Notes: generated by a model from the letters alone, not told the origin. A stretch of 64,000 nt of DNA from Pseudonocardia oceani (GCF_019263585.2 NZ_JADQDF010000001.1:1240001-1304000); one strand, 5' to 3'; counted from the first letter of the stretch, positions 1 through 8,771 are shown. Numbers and translations: made by a program.

Positions 1-120
1 GCGCGCGTTGGCCCAGCGGCCGTTGCCGTCCATCACCAGGGCGACGTGGTTCGGCACGAGCTCGCGCGGGATCGCCGGGGGGCGCGCGCCCGTCGGGTGC
101 TGCGGCGGGGGTGAGACCAC
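1..120 (-). CDS. uppS: Undecaprenyl (isoprenyl) diphosphate synthase, N-terminal fragment
   Basis: Only the first 40 codons are inside the window; the gene runs off the left edge. The reading starts at a GTG whose complement is at 118-120. After a proline-rich start it reads PNHVALVMDGNGRWANAR, the N-terminal signature of cis-prenyl transferases: the Asp of MDGNGRW binds the diphosphate and magnesium. The enzyme makes the C50/C55 lipid carrier for cell-wall synthesis in the cytosol or at the membrane face. In M. tuberculosis this gene directly follows recO on the same strand. Here two methyltransferase genes on the opposite strand separate them, and the next gene starts divergently 33 bases away. 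Confidence 0.9.
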   Translation of the reverse strand, partial: MVSPPPQHPTGARPPAIPRELVPNHVALVMDGNGRWANAR

Positions 121-153
121 GACCCGCACCCTACGGAGGGGATACTCCTCGGC

Positions 154-771
154 GTGCAGGAGCACTACTTCACGTCGACCCCCTCGACACCCAGCCGTCC
201 GGATTCGGTCCGCGTCGTGCTGCCCGACGTCGACCTGACGCTGGCCACCGACAGCGGCGTCTTCTCCGGCTCCCGGCTCGACCGCGGCACGCGCATCCTG
301 CTCGAGCACGCCCCGCTGCCGCCCCGGCGCGGCCCGCTGCTCGACCTGGGCTGCGGCTACGGCCCCATCGCGATCACGCTGGCCACGCGGCGCCGGCGGC
401 TGCCGGTGTGGGCCGTCGACGTCAACGACCGCGCGCTCGACCTCACCCGCACCAACGCCGCCGCCCTGGGCAACGTCACCGTCGCCCGCCCCGACGATGT
501 CCCCGACGACGTCGCGTTCGCCGGCATCTACTCCAACCCCCCGATCCGCTCGGGCAAGGGCGTGCTGCACGGGATGATGGAGCGCTGGCTGCCGCGCCTG
601 GCGCCCGAGGGCCGCGCGTACCTCGTCGTGCACAAGCACCTGGGGTCCGACTCGTTCGCCGACTGGCTCACCGGCCGCGGCTGGCCCACCACCCGCCTGA
701 CGTCCGTGCAGGGCTACCGCATCCTGGAGGTGTCGTGCAGCAGCTCGGAGGCACCGCGCTCAAGCGCCTGA
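154..771 (+). CDS. Class I SAM-dependent methyltransferase, RsmC-like
   Basis: The protein has 205 residues. A Rossmann-type SAM-binding motif (LLDLGCGYGPIA) lies near residues 63-74, an acidic strand end follows (VWAVDVNDRAL), and the catalytic-type NPPIRSGK motif is near residues 127-134. This NPP(I/F)xxGK pattern is typical of the MTS small domain of 16S rRNA guanine-N2 methyltransferases (RsmC family), so an rRNA guanine methyltransferase is likely, although the N-terminal half of classical RsmC is absent. The GTG start at 154 is preceded by GGAGGG at 135-140. The 3' end overlaps the next gene by 37 bases, so the two are probably translated together. The exact substrate is unproven. Confidence 0.8.
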   Translation: MQEHYFTSTPSTPSRPDSVRVVLPDVDLTLATDSGVFSGSRLDRGTRILLEHAPLPPRRGPLLDLGCGYGPIAITLATRRRRLPVWAVDVNDRALDLTRTNAAALGNVTVARPDDVPDDVAFAGIYSNPPIRSGKGVLHGMMERWLPRLAPEGRAYLVVHKHLGSDSFADWLTGRGWPTTRLTSVQGYRILEVSCSSSEAPRSSA

Positions 772-1277
772 ACCGCACGTGGCGGCGTCGCGCGACCATG
801 CAGGTCGGGCTGATGCTGCAGGACGTGGAGTCGCCGTTCAACGTCGGCGCGATCGTGCGCTCGGCCGCCGTGCTGGGCGTCGACCACCTCTACCTGATCG
901 GCCGCTCCGCCGACCCGACCACGCCCAAGGCGCAGAAGCTCGCCATGGGCACCGACCGGTACCTGCAGGTGCGGGGCTGCGGAGGAGTCCGCGAGGCCGT
1001 CGACGCCGCGCACGCCGACGGCTACCACGTCGTCGGACTGGAGCTCACCGACACGGCGAAGCCGCTGCACGAGCTCGACCTGCGCCGCGACGTGTGCGTG
1101 GCCGTGGGCAACGAGGCGCGGGGCATGTCGACGGAGATGCTGAACGCCTGCGACGGCGTCGGCTACATCCCGCAGCTGGGCAAGGTCGGCTCGTTCAACG
1201 TGGCCTCGGCGGTGAGCATCGCGACCTACGAGGTGCGGCGCCAGGAGTGGGCCGACCCGACGGGCGAGGACGACTAG
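735..1277 (+). CDS. SpoU/TrmH family RNA 2'-O-methyltransferase
   Basis: The protein has 180 residues with the three SPOUT motifs in order: NVGAIVRSAAVLGV (motif 1, with the Asn and Arg), VAVGNEARGMS (motif 2) and IPQLGKVGSFNVASAVSIATYE (motif 3 region, forming the knot). It should 2'-O-methylate a ribose in tRNA or rRNA using SAM and act as a knotted dimer. The start is a GTG at 735, six bases after a GGAGG at 726-730; this places the start inside the preceding methyltransferase gene and implies translational coupling. A hairpin-rich repeat separates the stop from the convergent recO stop. Which RNA is modified cannot be told from sequence. Confidence 0.85.
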   Translation: MQQLGGTALKRLNRTWRRRATMQVGLMLQDVESPFNVGAIVRSAAVLGVDHLYLIGRSADPTTPKAQKLAMGTDRYLQVRGCGGVREAVDAAHADGYHVVGLELTDTAKPLHELDLRRDVCVAVGNEARGMSTEMLNACDGVGYIPQLGKVGSFNVASAVSIATYEVRRQEWADPTGEDD

Positions 1278-1347
1278 CTCGCACACAGGCTGCGGGGCTC
1301 GCACACAGGGCCGGACCTGTGTGCGACCTCCGCGGACTGTGTGCGAG
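1278..1347. repeat. Four-unit palindromic repeat, 20-base phasing (copy 1)
   Basis: CTCGCACACAG occurs at 1278 and 1298, and its inverse (TGTGTGCGA(G)) at 1318 and 1338, so four roughly 10-base units lie exactly 20 bases apart as two direct then two inverted. The whole can fold into one long hairpin and fills the gap between the convergent SpoU-type gene and recO. A second copy with identical phasing is at 34041-34110. A bidirectional terminator role is an inference. Confidence 0.85.
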
Positions 1348-1353
1348 CCGGGC

Positions 1354-2133
1354 TCAGTCCTGCGCCACCGGCAGCGGGCCCTCGGGGGTGGGCGCCGCCG
1401 CCGCCCGCCGCTCCACGAACGGCAGGGAGCGGAGCTGGCGCTCCAGGTGCCACTGCAGGTGCGCCGCGACCAGGCCGCTGGTGTCGCGGCGCGTGGCGGG
1501 GCCGGTGGCGTCGGCGGTGGCCCAGTCGCCGTGCAGCAGAGCGTCGAGCAGGCGGTAGGTCTCGGGCGTCGGCAGGACCGAGCCGGGCGGGCGGCAGCGG
1601 GGGCAGACGGCTCCGCCGGCGGCGATGTTGAACGCGGCGTGCGGCCCGGGCTCGGCGCACCGGGCGCATTCCGTGATCGCGGGGGCCCAGCCGGCGTGGG
1701 TCATGGCGCGCAGGAAGAACGCGTCGAGCACCAGGGACGCGTCGCGCTCGCGCGCCGAGAGCGCCCGGATCGCGCCCACGACCAGCAGGTACACCCGGAC
1801 GGCCGGCTCCCCCTCCTCGGCGACGAGCCGGTCGGCGGTCTCCAGGACCGCGCAGCCCGCCGTGTACCGGGAGTAGTCGGCGATGATGCCCGCGCCGAAC
1901 GCGTCGACGGTCTGCGCCTGCGTGACGATGTCGAGCGAGCGCCCGGTGTAGCACTGCACGTCGACGTGGTTGAACGGCTCCAGCCGCGCACCCCACCGCG
2001 ACTTCGTGCGGCGCACCCCCTTCGCGACGGCGCGGACCTTGCCGTGCCGGCTCGTGAGGATCGTGACGATGCGGTCGGCCTCGCCGAGCTTCTGCACGCG
2101 CAGCACGACGCCGGTGTCGCGGTACAGGGTCAC
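1354..2133 (-). CDS. recO: DNA repair protein RecO
   Basis: The protein has 259 residues. The OB-fold N-terminus has the family pattern (TLYRDTGVVLRVQKLGEADRI, then LTSRHGKVRAVAKGVRR). The C-terminal part has a four-cysteine zinc site (CARCAEPG and VCPRCRPPGS). RecO anneals single strands and loads RecA through RecF/RecR in gap repair. The start is GTG (complement of 2131-2133). It lies between era and uppS, as in other actinobacteria, and faces a convergent methyltransferase gene across a palindromic repeat. Confidence 0.95.
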   Translation of the reverse strand: MTLYRDTGVVLRVQKLGEADRIVTILTSRHGKVRAVAKGVRRTKSRWGARLEPFNHVDVQCYTGRSLDIVTQAQTVDAFGAGIIADYSRYTAGCAVLETADRLVAEEGEPAVRVYLLVVGAIRALSARERDASLVLDAFFLRAMTHAGWAPAITECARCAEPGPHAAFNIAAGGAVCPRCRPPGSVLPTPETYRLLDALLHGDWATADATGPATRRDTSGLVAAHLQWHLERQLRSLPFVERRAAAAPTPEGPLPVAQD

Positions 2134-2204
2134 GCGCCGAGCCTACGGACGTCCGGCCGCGCACGCACTTGACGCAGGGCACCCTTACCGGGTGGAGTGC
2201 CCGC

Positions 2205-2939
2205 ATGGGCACCCCGCAGAGCGCGACCGAGGCCACCGACGCCGAGCGGGCGCGCACGCTGGCCGCGACCGTCCACACCGGGGCGCTGTCCACCGTCGGC
2301 CGCGGCGGATTCCCGTTCGGGTCGGTCGTCACGCACGCCGTCGACGGGCTCGGACGGCCGTTGCTGCTGCTCAGCGACCTGGCCGAGCACACCGGCAACC
2401 TCACCTCCGACCCCCGGGCGTCGCTGCTCGTCGCGCAGCAGGACGTCGGCGACCCCCTGTCGCTGGCCCGCGTCACGCTCGTCGGGAACGTCGGCCAGCC
2501 GCCCCCCGACGAGCGCGACGCCGCGCTGGAGGCCTACCGCGCCGTCCACGACGCCTTCCTCGGCACCGACCACGGCTTCCGCGTCTACCGCATGGAGATC
2601 AACTCCGTGCGGTACGTCGGCGGGTTCGCGCGGATGAGCTGGGTGCGCGCCGAGGACTACGCGGCCGCCGAGCCCGACCCGCTGGTGCCGCACGTCGCCC
2701 GGATCGTCGAGCACATGAACGACGACCACGCCGACGCCCTCGTGACGTTCTGCCGCACCTACGGCGAGCGCCCCGAGACCACGGCAGCCGAGATGACGGG
2801 CTGCGACCGCTACGGCTTCACGGTCCTCGCCGACGGCGCCCCGCTGCGCCTGGCGTTCCCCCGCCGCGTCGACACCCCCGACGAGGTGCGCGCGGCGATG
2901 GTCGAGATGGTGCGGGCGGCGCGGGCGCTGTCGACCTGA
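2205..2939 (+). CDS. HugZ-like split-barrel protein with C-terminal DUF2470 domain
   Basis: The protein has 244 residues. The N-terminal two thirds is a split beta-barrel of the pyridoxamine-phosphate-oxidase superfamily (ALSTVGRGGFPFGSVV, then DLAEHTGNLTSDPRASLLV). The C-terminal part has the DUF2470/HugZ motif VEHMNDDHADAL and then MTGCDRYGF. Related proteins (HugZ, HutZ, GluBP) bind heme or tetrapyrroles, so a heme-handling role is plausible but unproven. I chose the ATG at 2205, eight bases after GGTGGAG, rather than the in-frame TTG at 2169. That TTG belongs to a TTGACG block that could be a -35 element, and a small inverted repeat (CACCC/GGGTG, 2181-2195) follows it. The gene diverges from recO. 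Confidence 0.8.
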   Translation: MGTPQSATEATDAERARTLAATVHTGALSTVGRGGFPFGSVVTHAVDGLGRPLLLLSDLAEHTGNLTSDPRASLLVAQQDVGDPLSLARVTLVGNVGQPPPDERDAALEAYRAVHDAFLGTDHGFRVYRMEINSVRYVGGFARMSWVRAEDYAAAEPDPLVPHVARIVEHMNDDHADALVTFCRTYGERPETTAAEMTGCDRYGFTVLADGAPLRLAFPRRVDTPDEVRAAMVEMVRAARALST

Positions 2940-2944
2940 CCTCC

Positions 2945-3337
2945 TCAGGCCACGTCCCGCGAGAACGACGTGAGCGCGTGCGGCTCGACGTCGGGCTCGC
3001 TGATGCCGAAGCTGACGATCCGGGCCGGGTGCAGCCGGATGAGGTCGCCCACCACCTCGGCCCGGCCGCGGACCTCCAGGCACCGCACCCGCCACGGGTC
3101 GCGCGAGGCCAGGTCGTCGACGACGAACGCCGCCCGCCCGTTCTCGGCGACGTTGCGGTACTTGCGACTGGCGGTGTTGTCGAAGCCGCCGATGTCGATG
3201 GTGCCGAGCTCGGCGTTGTAGGTGAACCCGACGGGGCTGTTCTGCAGCGTCCCGTCGGGCCGCTGGGTGGCGAGGCGGCCCAGGTCCTGGCTGCGGAGGT
3301 AGGCGATCTCGAAGTCGTGGAAGGTCACGACGCCCAT
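2945..3337 (-). CDS. PPOX-class flavin/F420-dependent split-barrel protein
   Basis: The protein has 130 residues and one split-barrel domain (LGRLATQRPDGTLQNSPVGF, then SRKYRNVAENGRAAFVVDDL and a GRAEVVGD strand). This pattern is typical of the actinobacterial F420-dependent PPOX-class oxidoreductases. It would bind F420 or FMN and reduce an unknown small molecule in the cytosol. ATG start. It converges tail-to-tail (5 bases) with the HugZ-like gene and is followed by era on its own strand, with 33 bases between era's stop and its ATG. The substrate cannot be read from sequence. Confidence 0.75.
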   Translation of the reverse strand: MGVVTFHDFEIAYLRSQDLGRLATQRPDGTLQNSPVGFTYNAELGTIDIGGFDNTASRKYRNVAENGRAAFVVDDLASRDPWRVRCLEVRGRAEVVGDLIRLHPARIVSFGISEPDVEPHALTSFSRDVA

Positions 3338-3370
3338 CCTCGGAGCTGCACCAGGGTTCAGGTCAAGGGA

Positions 3371-4303
3371 TCAGAAGCCCAGCTTGCGGAGCTGCCGCGG
3401 ATCCCGCTGCCAGTCCTTGGCGATCTTCACGTGCAGGTCGAGGAAGACCTTGGTGCCCAGCAGCGCCTCGATCTGGCGGCGCGAGTCGGTGCCGACCTGC
3501 CGCAGCCGCTCCCCGCCCTTGCCGATCACGATGCCCTTCTGGCTGGACCGCTCGACGTAGATGTTGGCCGTGATGTCGAGCATCGGCTCGGCCTTGGGGT
3601 GCCGCTCGCGCGGCGCCATCTCCTCGATGACGACGGCGATGGAGTGCGGCAGCTCGTCGCGCACGCCCTCCAGGGACGCCTCGCGGATCAGCTCCGCGAC
3701 GAGGATCTCCTCGGGCTCGTCGGTGAGGTCGCCGTCGGGGTAGAGCGGCATGCCCTCGGGGAGGCGCTTCACCAGCAGGTCGGCCACGAGCCGGGTCTGG
3801 TAGCCGTCCTTCGCCGAGCACGGCACGATCTCGGCGAACTCCATGAGCTTCGAGAGCTCGGTGAGCCGGGCCAGCACCTGCTCGGGCTCGGCCAGGTCGG
3901 TCTTCGTGACGACGCCGATCACCGGGGTGCGGTGGGCGACCCCGCGCAGCTCGTTGACGATGAACTCGTCGCCGCGGCCCACGGGCACGTCGGCCGGCAC
4001 GCAGAACCCGACGACATCGACCTCCGCCCACGTCTCGCGGACGACGTCGTTGAGCCGGCTCCCGAGCAGCGTGCGCGGCTTGTGCAGCCCCGGGGTGTCG
4101 ATGACGATCAGCTGCGCGTCGGGGCGGTGCAGGATGCCCCGGATCGCGTGCCGGGTCGTCTGCGGCCGGCTCGACGTGATGGCGATCTTCTGCCCGATCA
4201 GGGCGTTCGTCAGCGTCGACTTGCCGGCGTTGGGGCGGCCGACGAAGCACGCGAAGCCCGAGCGGTAGCCGTCGGGGACCTCGGCGAACCTCACGACGCC
4301 CAC
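3371..4303 (-). CDS. era: GTPase Era, 16S rRNA / 30S assembly factor
   Basis: The protein has 310 residues. GTPase motifs appear in order: G1 GRPNAGKST, switch region with TTRH, G3 DTPGLHK and G4 TKTD. A C-terminal KH domain follows (GIVIGKGGERLRQVGTDSRR). Era binds the 3' end of 16S rRNA and checks 30S maturation. The frame could extend 25 codons upstream to an ATG at 4378, but that stretch translates a hairpin repeat and the end of the neighbouring gene. I therefore start at GTG 4303; GTG 4294 is also possible. It lies in the conserved ybeY-CBS-era-recO gene order. Confidence 0.95.
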   Translation of the reverse strand: MGVVRFAEVPDGYRSGFACFVGRPNAGKSTLTNALIGQKIAITSSRPQTTRHAIRGILHRPDAQLIVIDTPGLHKPRTLLGSRLNDVVRETWAEVDVVGFCVPADVPVGRGDEFIVNELRGVAHRTPVIGVVTKTDLAEPEQVLARLTELSKLMEFAEIVPCSAKDGYQTRLVADLLVKRLPEGMPLYPDGDLTDEPEEILVAELIREASLEGVRDELPHSIAVVIEEMAPRERHPKAEPMLDITANIYVERSSQKGIVIGKGGERLRQVGTDSRRQIEALLGTKVFLDLHVKIAKDWQRDPRQLRKLGF

Positions 4304-4310
4304 CGGGGTC

Positions 4311-4350
4311 GTGAGTGGAAACCGGTGTTCTGGCACCGGTTCGCACTCAC
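4311..4350. repeat. GTGAGTGG-family hairpin (copy a)
   Basis: GTGAGTG begins the left arm (4311-4327) and CACTCAC ends the right arm (4334-4350). The arms pair at 15 of 17 positions around a 6-base loop. A third half-site (GCACTCACG) follows at 4364-4372 and contains the stop of the next gene. It lies just upstream of era and resembles the elements at 18473-18571 and 54550-54589. Confidence 0.8.
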
Positions 4351-4367
4351 GGGTGCCGCAGGCGCAC

Positions 4368-5597
4368 TCACGCCGCACCCAGCGGGGCGATGCGCTCGCC
4401 GGTGAGGCGCTCCAGGATCTCGCGGCCGATCGGCAGCGCCGCCGTGGCGGCCGGCGAGGGCGCGTTCAGCACGTGCAGCACCGAGCCGGCGCCGGAGCCC
4501 TGGTCGACGAACAGGAAGTCGTCGACGAGCGTGCCGTCGCGCTTCACCGCCTGGGCCCGCACCCCGGCGCCCGCGGGCGAGAGGTCGGAGGCCTGCACGT
4601 CGGGCAGCATCCGCTGGATCTGCTTGACCATCGCCTTCTTCGACAGCGACCGGTGCATCTCACCGAAGCCGTACTTCCAGTGCGTCCGCGCGATCCGCAG
4701 CATGCCCGGGTAGGCGATGGTCGACAGGAACTCCTTGGGCTTGACCGTGCCCCAGGAGTAGCCCTCGCGGGCCAGCGCCAGCACGGCGTTCGGCCCGGCG
4801 TGGACGTGGCCGTCGATCCCGCGGGTGGCGTGCACGCCCAGGAACGGGAACGCGGGGTCGGGCACCGGGTAGATCAGGCCCTTGACCAGCTCCGCGGCCC
4901 GGTCGGAGAAGCCGGAGTACTCGCCGCGGAACGGGATGATCCGGATGCCGGGGTCGGCGCCCGAGGCCACCGCGAGCTCGTCGCAGCGCAGGCCGCCGCA
5001 GACGACGACCTGGGTGCCGAGCAGGTCGCCCCGCTCGGTGCGCACGACGACGTCGGCGCCGCGGCGCACGATCTGGGTGACCGCGCGGCCCGTGTGGACC
5101 TCGCCGCCCTCCTTGACGACGAGCTCACCGAGCTTCTCCGCGATCAGCCGGTAGTCGGTGATCCCGGTGGACGGGACGTGCAGCGCGGCGATCCCGCGGA
5201 CGTTCGGCTCGTACTTCTTCATCCCGGCCTGGTCGAGCTCGGTGACCTCGACGCCGTTGGCCGCGCCCCGGCGCACCAGCTCCGCCATGCGGGGCAGCTC
5301 CTCGGGCTCGGTGGCGACGACGAGCTTGCCGCACACCTGGTGGGGCAGGTCGTGCTCACGGCAAAACGCCACGGTCTCCGCGCATCCGGCCACGGCCAGG
5401 CGGGCCTTGAGGCCGCCCGGGGCGTAGTAGAGGCCGGAGTGGATGACGTTGGAGTTGTGGCCGGTCTGGTGGTTCGCCAGGCGGGGCTCGCGCTCCACGA
5501 CCGCGACGGAGCGGCCGGTGCGGGCGACGGCGTGCGCGGTGGCGAGGCCGACGATCCCGCCACCGACCACGACGACGTCGAAGGTGGGGGTGGTCAT
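4368..5597 (-). CDS. lhgO: L-2-hydroxyglutarate oxidase (FAD)
   Basis: The protein has 409 residues. It begins with a Rossmann FAD motif (DVVVVGGGIVGLATAHAVA) and continues with the LhgO pattern NHQTGHNSNVIHSGLYY and LHVPSTGITDYRLIAEKL. The C-terminal GAGVRAQAV segment is characteristic of the DAO/LhgO family. The enzyme oxidises L-2-hydroxyglutarate to 2-oxoglutarate, a metabolite-repair step, passing electrons to oxygen or the quinone pool. The ATG start overlaps the stop of the upstream CBS gene by four bases, so the two are translationally coupled. It is not part of this cluster in mycobacteria. Confidence 0.85.
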   Translation of the reverse strand: MTTPTFDVVVVGGGIVGLATAHAVARTGRSVAVVEREPRLANHQTGHNSNVIHSGLYYAPGGLKARLAVAGCAETVAFCREHDLPHQVCGKLVVATEPEELPRMAELVRRGAANGVEVTELDQAGMKKYEPNVRGIAALHVPSTGITDYRLIAEKLGELVVKEGGEVHTGRAVTQIVRRGADVVVRTERGDLLGTQVVVCGGLRCDELAVASGADPGIRIIPFRGEYSGFSDRAAELVKGLIYPVPDPAFPFLGVHATRGIDGHVHAGPNAVLALAREGYSWGTVKPKEFLSTIAYPGMLRIARTHWKYGFGEMHRSLSKKAMVKQIQRMLPDVQASDLSPAGAGVRAQAVKRDGTLVDDFLFVDQGSGAGSVLHVLNAPSPAATAALPIGREILERLTGERIAPLGAA

Positions 5598-6934
5598 CCT
5601 GTGGACTCCAAGGGGGTGTCGGTCGTGTCGTCGTCGGGCCGGTCGAGCTGCTCGACCAGCACCGTGGTGATGCGGATGCGTCCGCGGGCGTCCTTGCCGC
5701 CCTCGGCCCGCAGCCGCAGGCCGGCGACCTCCGCCACCGCGCCGGGGAGCGGGACGCGCCCCAGCCGCTGGGCGAGCAGGCCGCCGACGGTCTCGACGTC
5801 GGCGGCCTCGACCGCCTCCGTCAGGTCGTTGTCGTCGGCGTCGATGCCGGGGAACAGGTCGGCGAGGTCGTCGACGGGCAGCCGCGCCGCCAGCCGCAGG
5901 CGCCCGTCCTCCAGCGGCTGCACGTCGGGCACCTCCTCGGCGTCGTACTCGTCGGCGATCTCCCCGACGATCTCCTCGAGGATGTCCTCGATCGTGACGA
6001 CGCCCGCGGTGCCGCCGTACTCGTCGACGACGATCGCCATGTGCTTGCGCTGCGCCTGCATCTCCTTGAGGAGCTCGTCGACGCGCTTGCTGTCGGGCAC
6101 GAACGCGGGCGGGCGCATGACGGCCGACAGCGCCGTCTCCCCCGCGTGCGACGCCGCGACCAGGTCCTTGAGGTAGGCGACGCCGACGATGTCGTCGATG
6201 TTCTCCCCGAGCACCGGGATGCGCGAGTAGCCGCTCTTGAGCGCCAGCCGAAGGACCTTCTCGACGGGCGTGTCGTACTCGGTCCACACCACGTCGGGGC
6301 GCGGCACCATGACCTCGCGGACCAGGGTGTCGCCCAGCTCGAACACCGAGTGGATCATCTGGCGCTCGTCCTCGTCGACGACGCCGGTGGTGCTCGCCAT
6401 GTCGACGAGCTCCCGCAGCTCGACCTCCGAGGAGAACGGGCCCTGCCGGAAGCCCTGTCCCGGCGTGATCGCGTTGCCGACCAGGATCAGCAGCGACGTG
6501 AGCGGCCCCAGCAGCCGGGCCAGCGCGCGCACCGGCGCGGCCACCAGCATCGCGAGGCGGTAGGGGTGCTGGCGGCCCAGGGTGCGCGGCCCGACGCCGA
6601 TGAGGACGTAGGACACGACCAGCATGATCCCGCCGGCGAGCAGCGCCGCAGGCCACACCGGGGCCGTCTCCTCGAACAGCGACGACTCCACCAGCGCGAC
6701 GGTGAGCAGCACCGTGGCCGCCGTCTCCGCGGCCAGGCGCAGGAGCAGCAGCAGGTTGACGTGGCGGGGGCGGTCGTCGACGACGGCCGCGAGCGCCCGC
6801 GCGCCGGGCCGGCCCATCCGCACCAGCGAGTCGACGCGGGCGCGCGAGACCGACAGCAGCGCCGCGTCGGCGGCGGCGAACAGCCCGGCCAGCGGCACCA
6901 GGACGACGGCCGCGACGATCAGGCTCCAGTTCAC
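5594..6934 (-). CDS. Hemolysin-family/CorC-like membrane protein with CBS pair
   Basis: The protein has 446 residues. The N-terminal 140 residues hold a DUF21/CNNM membrane domain with three to four hydrophobic helices (LIVAAVVLVPLAGLFAAADA, and LLAGGIMLVVSYVLIGVG). Two CBS motifs follow (VMVPRPDVVW to YSRIPVLGENIDDIVG, and HMAIVVDEYGGTAGVVTIED) and then a C-terminal CorC/HlyC transporter-associated domain. Members are thought to export or sense magnesium or cobalt; haemolysis is only a historical name. GTG start. It follows ybeY after 19 bases in the conserved ybeY-CBS-era order. Confidence 0.9.
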   Translation of the reverse strand: MNWSLIVAAVVLVPLAGLFAAADAALLSVSRARVDSLVRMGRPGARALAAVVDDRPRHVNLLLLLRLAAETAATVLLTVALVESSLFEETAPVWPAALLAGGIMLVVSYVLIGVGPRTLGRQHPYRLAMLVAAPVRALARLLGPLTSLLILVGNAITPGQGFRQGPFSSEVELRELVDMASTTGVVDEDERQMIHSVFELGDTLVREVMVPRPDVVWTEYDTPVEKVLRLALKSGYSRIPVLGENIDDIVGVAYLKDLVAASHAGETALSAVMRPPAFVPDSKRVDELLKEMQAQRKHMAIVVDEYGGTAGVVTIEDILEEIVGEIADEYDAEEVPDVQPLEDGRLRLAARLPVDDLADLFPGIDADDNDLTEAVEAADVETVGGLLAQRLGRVPLPGAVAEVAGLRLRAEGGKDARGRIRITTVLVEQLDRPDDDTTDTPLESTG

Positions 6935-6953
6935 GCCGGTCCCCGGTCCACGG

Positions 6954-7490
6954 TCAGGAGTCCTCGAGGCCGGCGGCGCCGAGCACGGCCGAGTCGGTGC
7001 GGCGCTGCGCCGCGCGGGCCGCGGCCTCCTCGCGGGAGCTGCGCCAGGTGGCCAGCAGCCGGGACTGCAGCGAGAACATCTCGCGCTCCTCCTCGGGCTC
7101 GCCGTGGTCGTAGCCGAGCAGGTGCAGGACGCCGTGCACGGTGAGCAGGTGCAGCTCGTCGGCGAGCTGGTGCCCGGCCTTGCGCGCGTTGCCCTTCGCG
7201 AACTCCGGGCAGAGCACGATGTCGCCGAGCAGCGCGGGCCCCAGGTCGGGGGCGTCGGGGCGGCGGGACTCGTCGAGCAGCTCGTCCATCGGGAACGACA
7301 TGACGTCGGTCGGGCCGGGCTCCTCCATCCACCGCTCGTGCAGCTCGCTCATCGCGTCCTCGGTGACCGCGGTGATCGCCAGCTCGACGGCCGGGCTCAC
7401 CCGCATGGCGTCGAGGGCGAACCGCGCCACCGACACGATGAGCGACTCGTCCATCGCGACGCCGGACTCGTTGCTGACCTCGATGGACAC
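6954..7490 (-). CDS. ybeY: Endoribonuclease YbeY, rRNA maturation
   Basis: The protein has 178 residues. The zinc site [11 protein letters not shown] (H-x3-H-x5-H) is complete, and the upstream TDVMSFP motif matches the family. YbeY takes part in 16S 3'-end maturation and 70S quality control. The start is GTG (7490), read as [10 protein letters not shown]. In mycobacteria phoH lies directly upstream of ybeY; here two unrelated genes separate them. The C-terminus carries an Arg/Ala-rich tail after the fold. Confidence 0.95.
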   Translation of the reverse strand: MSIEVSNESGVAMDESLIVSVARFALDAMRVSPAVELAITAVTEDAMSELHERWMEEPGPTDVMSFPMDELLDESRRPDAPDLGPALLGDIVLCPEFAKGNARKAGHQLADELHLLTVHGVLHLLGYDHGEPEEEREMFSLQSRLLATWRSSREEAAARAAQRRTDSAVLGAAGLEDS

Positions 7491-7531
7491 GAGGCCCAGG
7501 GTAGTCGGTGGTCCCGGGTAGGTTCTCCGCG

Positions 7532-8755
7532 GTGACTCGCGCGCGGAACTGGGCCGGCAACGTCGTCTTCTCCGCCCGTGAGGTGCACCACCCGCGGTCG
7601 GTCGCGGAGCTGCAGGAGCTGGTCGCCGGGTCCGACCGCGTGCGCGCCCTGGGCACCGGCCACTCGTTCTCCCCGATCGCCGACACCCCCGGTGACCTGG
7701 TCGTCCTCGACGCGCTGCCGGCCGGGGCCGTCGTCGACGGCGACCTCGTCACCGTTCCCGGCGGGATGCCCTACGCCGAGCTGGCGCGCCGGCTGCACGC
7801 CGCCGGGCGCGCGCTGCCCAACCTCGGTTCCCTGCCCCACATCTCCGTCGCGGGCGCCTGCGCCACCGGCACCCACGGCTCCGGGGACGGCAACGGCGTG
7901 CTCGCCACGGCCGTCGTCTCGGCCGACCTGGTGCGCGCCGACGGCTCGCTGGACACGGTGTCCGGCCCGTCGTCGGTGGTGGCGCTGGGCGCGCTCGGGA
8001 TCGTCACGTCGCTGACGCTGCGGACGGTGCCGGCGTTCGACGTCGCGCAGTGGGTGGTGGTCGACGTCCCCTTCCACGGCTTCGACCACGTCGGCGAGCT
8101 GCTGGCCGACGCCTACAGCGTCAGCGCCTTCACCTACTGGGAGCGCCCGGTGTTCGACCAGGTCTGGGTCAAGCGCCGCGTCGGCCAGGGGCCGCCGGAG
8201 GACCACTGGATGGGCGGACGGCCCGCCGACGGCGCCCGGCACATGACCCGCGGCGAGCCCACCGGCAACTGCACCGACCAGGGCGGGCGCCCCGGCCCGT
8301 GGCACGAGCGGCTGCCGCACTTCCGCGCCGGGTTCCGCCCGAGCAGCGGCGAGGAACTCCAGTCGGAGTACCTGCTGCCGCGCGCGTCGGCCCCGGCGGC
8401 GCTGCGGGCGCTGGAGGCGGTGGCGGGCGCGATCGCGCCGGCGCTGCTGGTCTCGGAGGTCCGCAGCGTCGCCGCCGACGACCTCTGGCTCTCGGCCGCG
8501 CAGGGCCGCGACAGCGTCGCCGTGCACTTCACCTGGGTCCCCGACGCGGCCCCCGTCGCCCCCGCGGTCGCCGCCGTGGAGGCCGCGCTCGACCCGTTCG
8601 ACGCCCGCCCGCACTGGGGCAAGGTGTTCACCACCCCGCCGGAGCGGGTGCGCGAGCTGTGGAAGCACCTGCCCGAGTTCGCCGACCTGGCCCGCGCCGC
8701 CGACCCGACGGGCAAGCTGCGCAACGCGATGCTCGACCGCTACCTGCCCGGCTGA
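7532..8755 (+). CDS. VAO-family flavoprotein, alditol/xylitol-oxidase-like
   Basis: The protein has 407 residues. The FAD-binding PCMH domain shows [15 protein letters not shown], whose His aligns with the covalent FAD-histidine of Streptomyces alditol oxidase. It then has [15 protein letters not shown] and [17 protein letters not shown]. The C-terminal D-arabinono-1,4-lactone-oxidase-type domain follows, with [11 protein letters not shown] near the end. It probably oxidises a polyol or lactone and produces hydrogen peroxide. I prefer GTG 7532 ([10 protein letters not shown]), because the eight codons upstream lack family similarity. It diverges from ybeY (41 bases) and converges with the next gene. 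Confidence 0.85.
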   Translation: MTRARNWAGNVVFSAREVHHPRSVAELQELVAGSDRVRALGTGHSFSPIADTPGDLVVLDALPAGAVVDGDLVTVPGGMPYAELARRLHAAGRALPNLGSLPHISVAGACATGTHGSGDGNGVLATAVVSADLVRADGSLDTVSGPSSVVALGALGIVTSLTLRTVPAFDVAQWVVVDVPFHGFDHVGELLADAYSVSAFTYWERPVFDQVWVKRRVGQGPPEDHWMGGRPADGARHMTRGEPTGNCTDQGGRPGPWHERLPHFRAGFRPSSGEELQSEYLLPRASAPAALRALEAVAGAIAPALLVSEVRSVAADDLWLSAAQGRDSVAVHFTWVPDAAPVAPAVAAVEAALDPFDARPHWGKVFTTPPERVRELWKHLPEFADLARAADPTGKLRNAMLDRYLPG

Positions 8756-8771
8756 GCCCTCCGGTGACGGC

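Noticed and set aside
2169..2204. TTG 2169 as the start of the HugZ-like gene, and an IdeR-type iron box there
   Set aside because: ATG 2205 has the better ribosome site, and the sequence matches an IdeR/DtxR box only weakly.
4304..4378. 25-codon N-terminal extension of Era
   Set aside because: It translates the hairpin repeat and the end of lhgO; family members begin near the chosen start.
1970..4405. A plus-strand open frame of about 810 codons
   Set aside because: It runs antisense and out of frame across the HugZ-like, PPOX and era genes, has a composition of Arg/Ala/Pro repeats and no recognisable motif. High GC makes such open shadows common.
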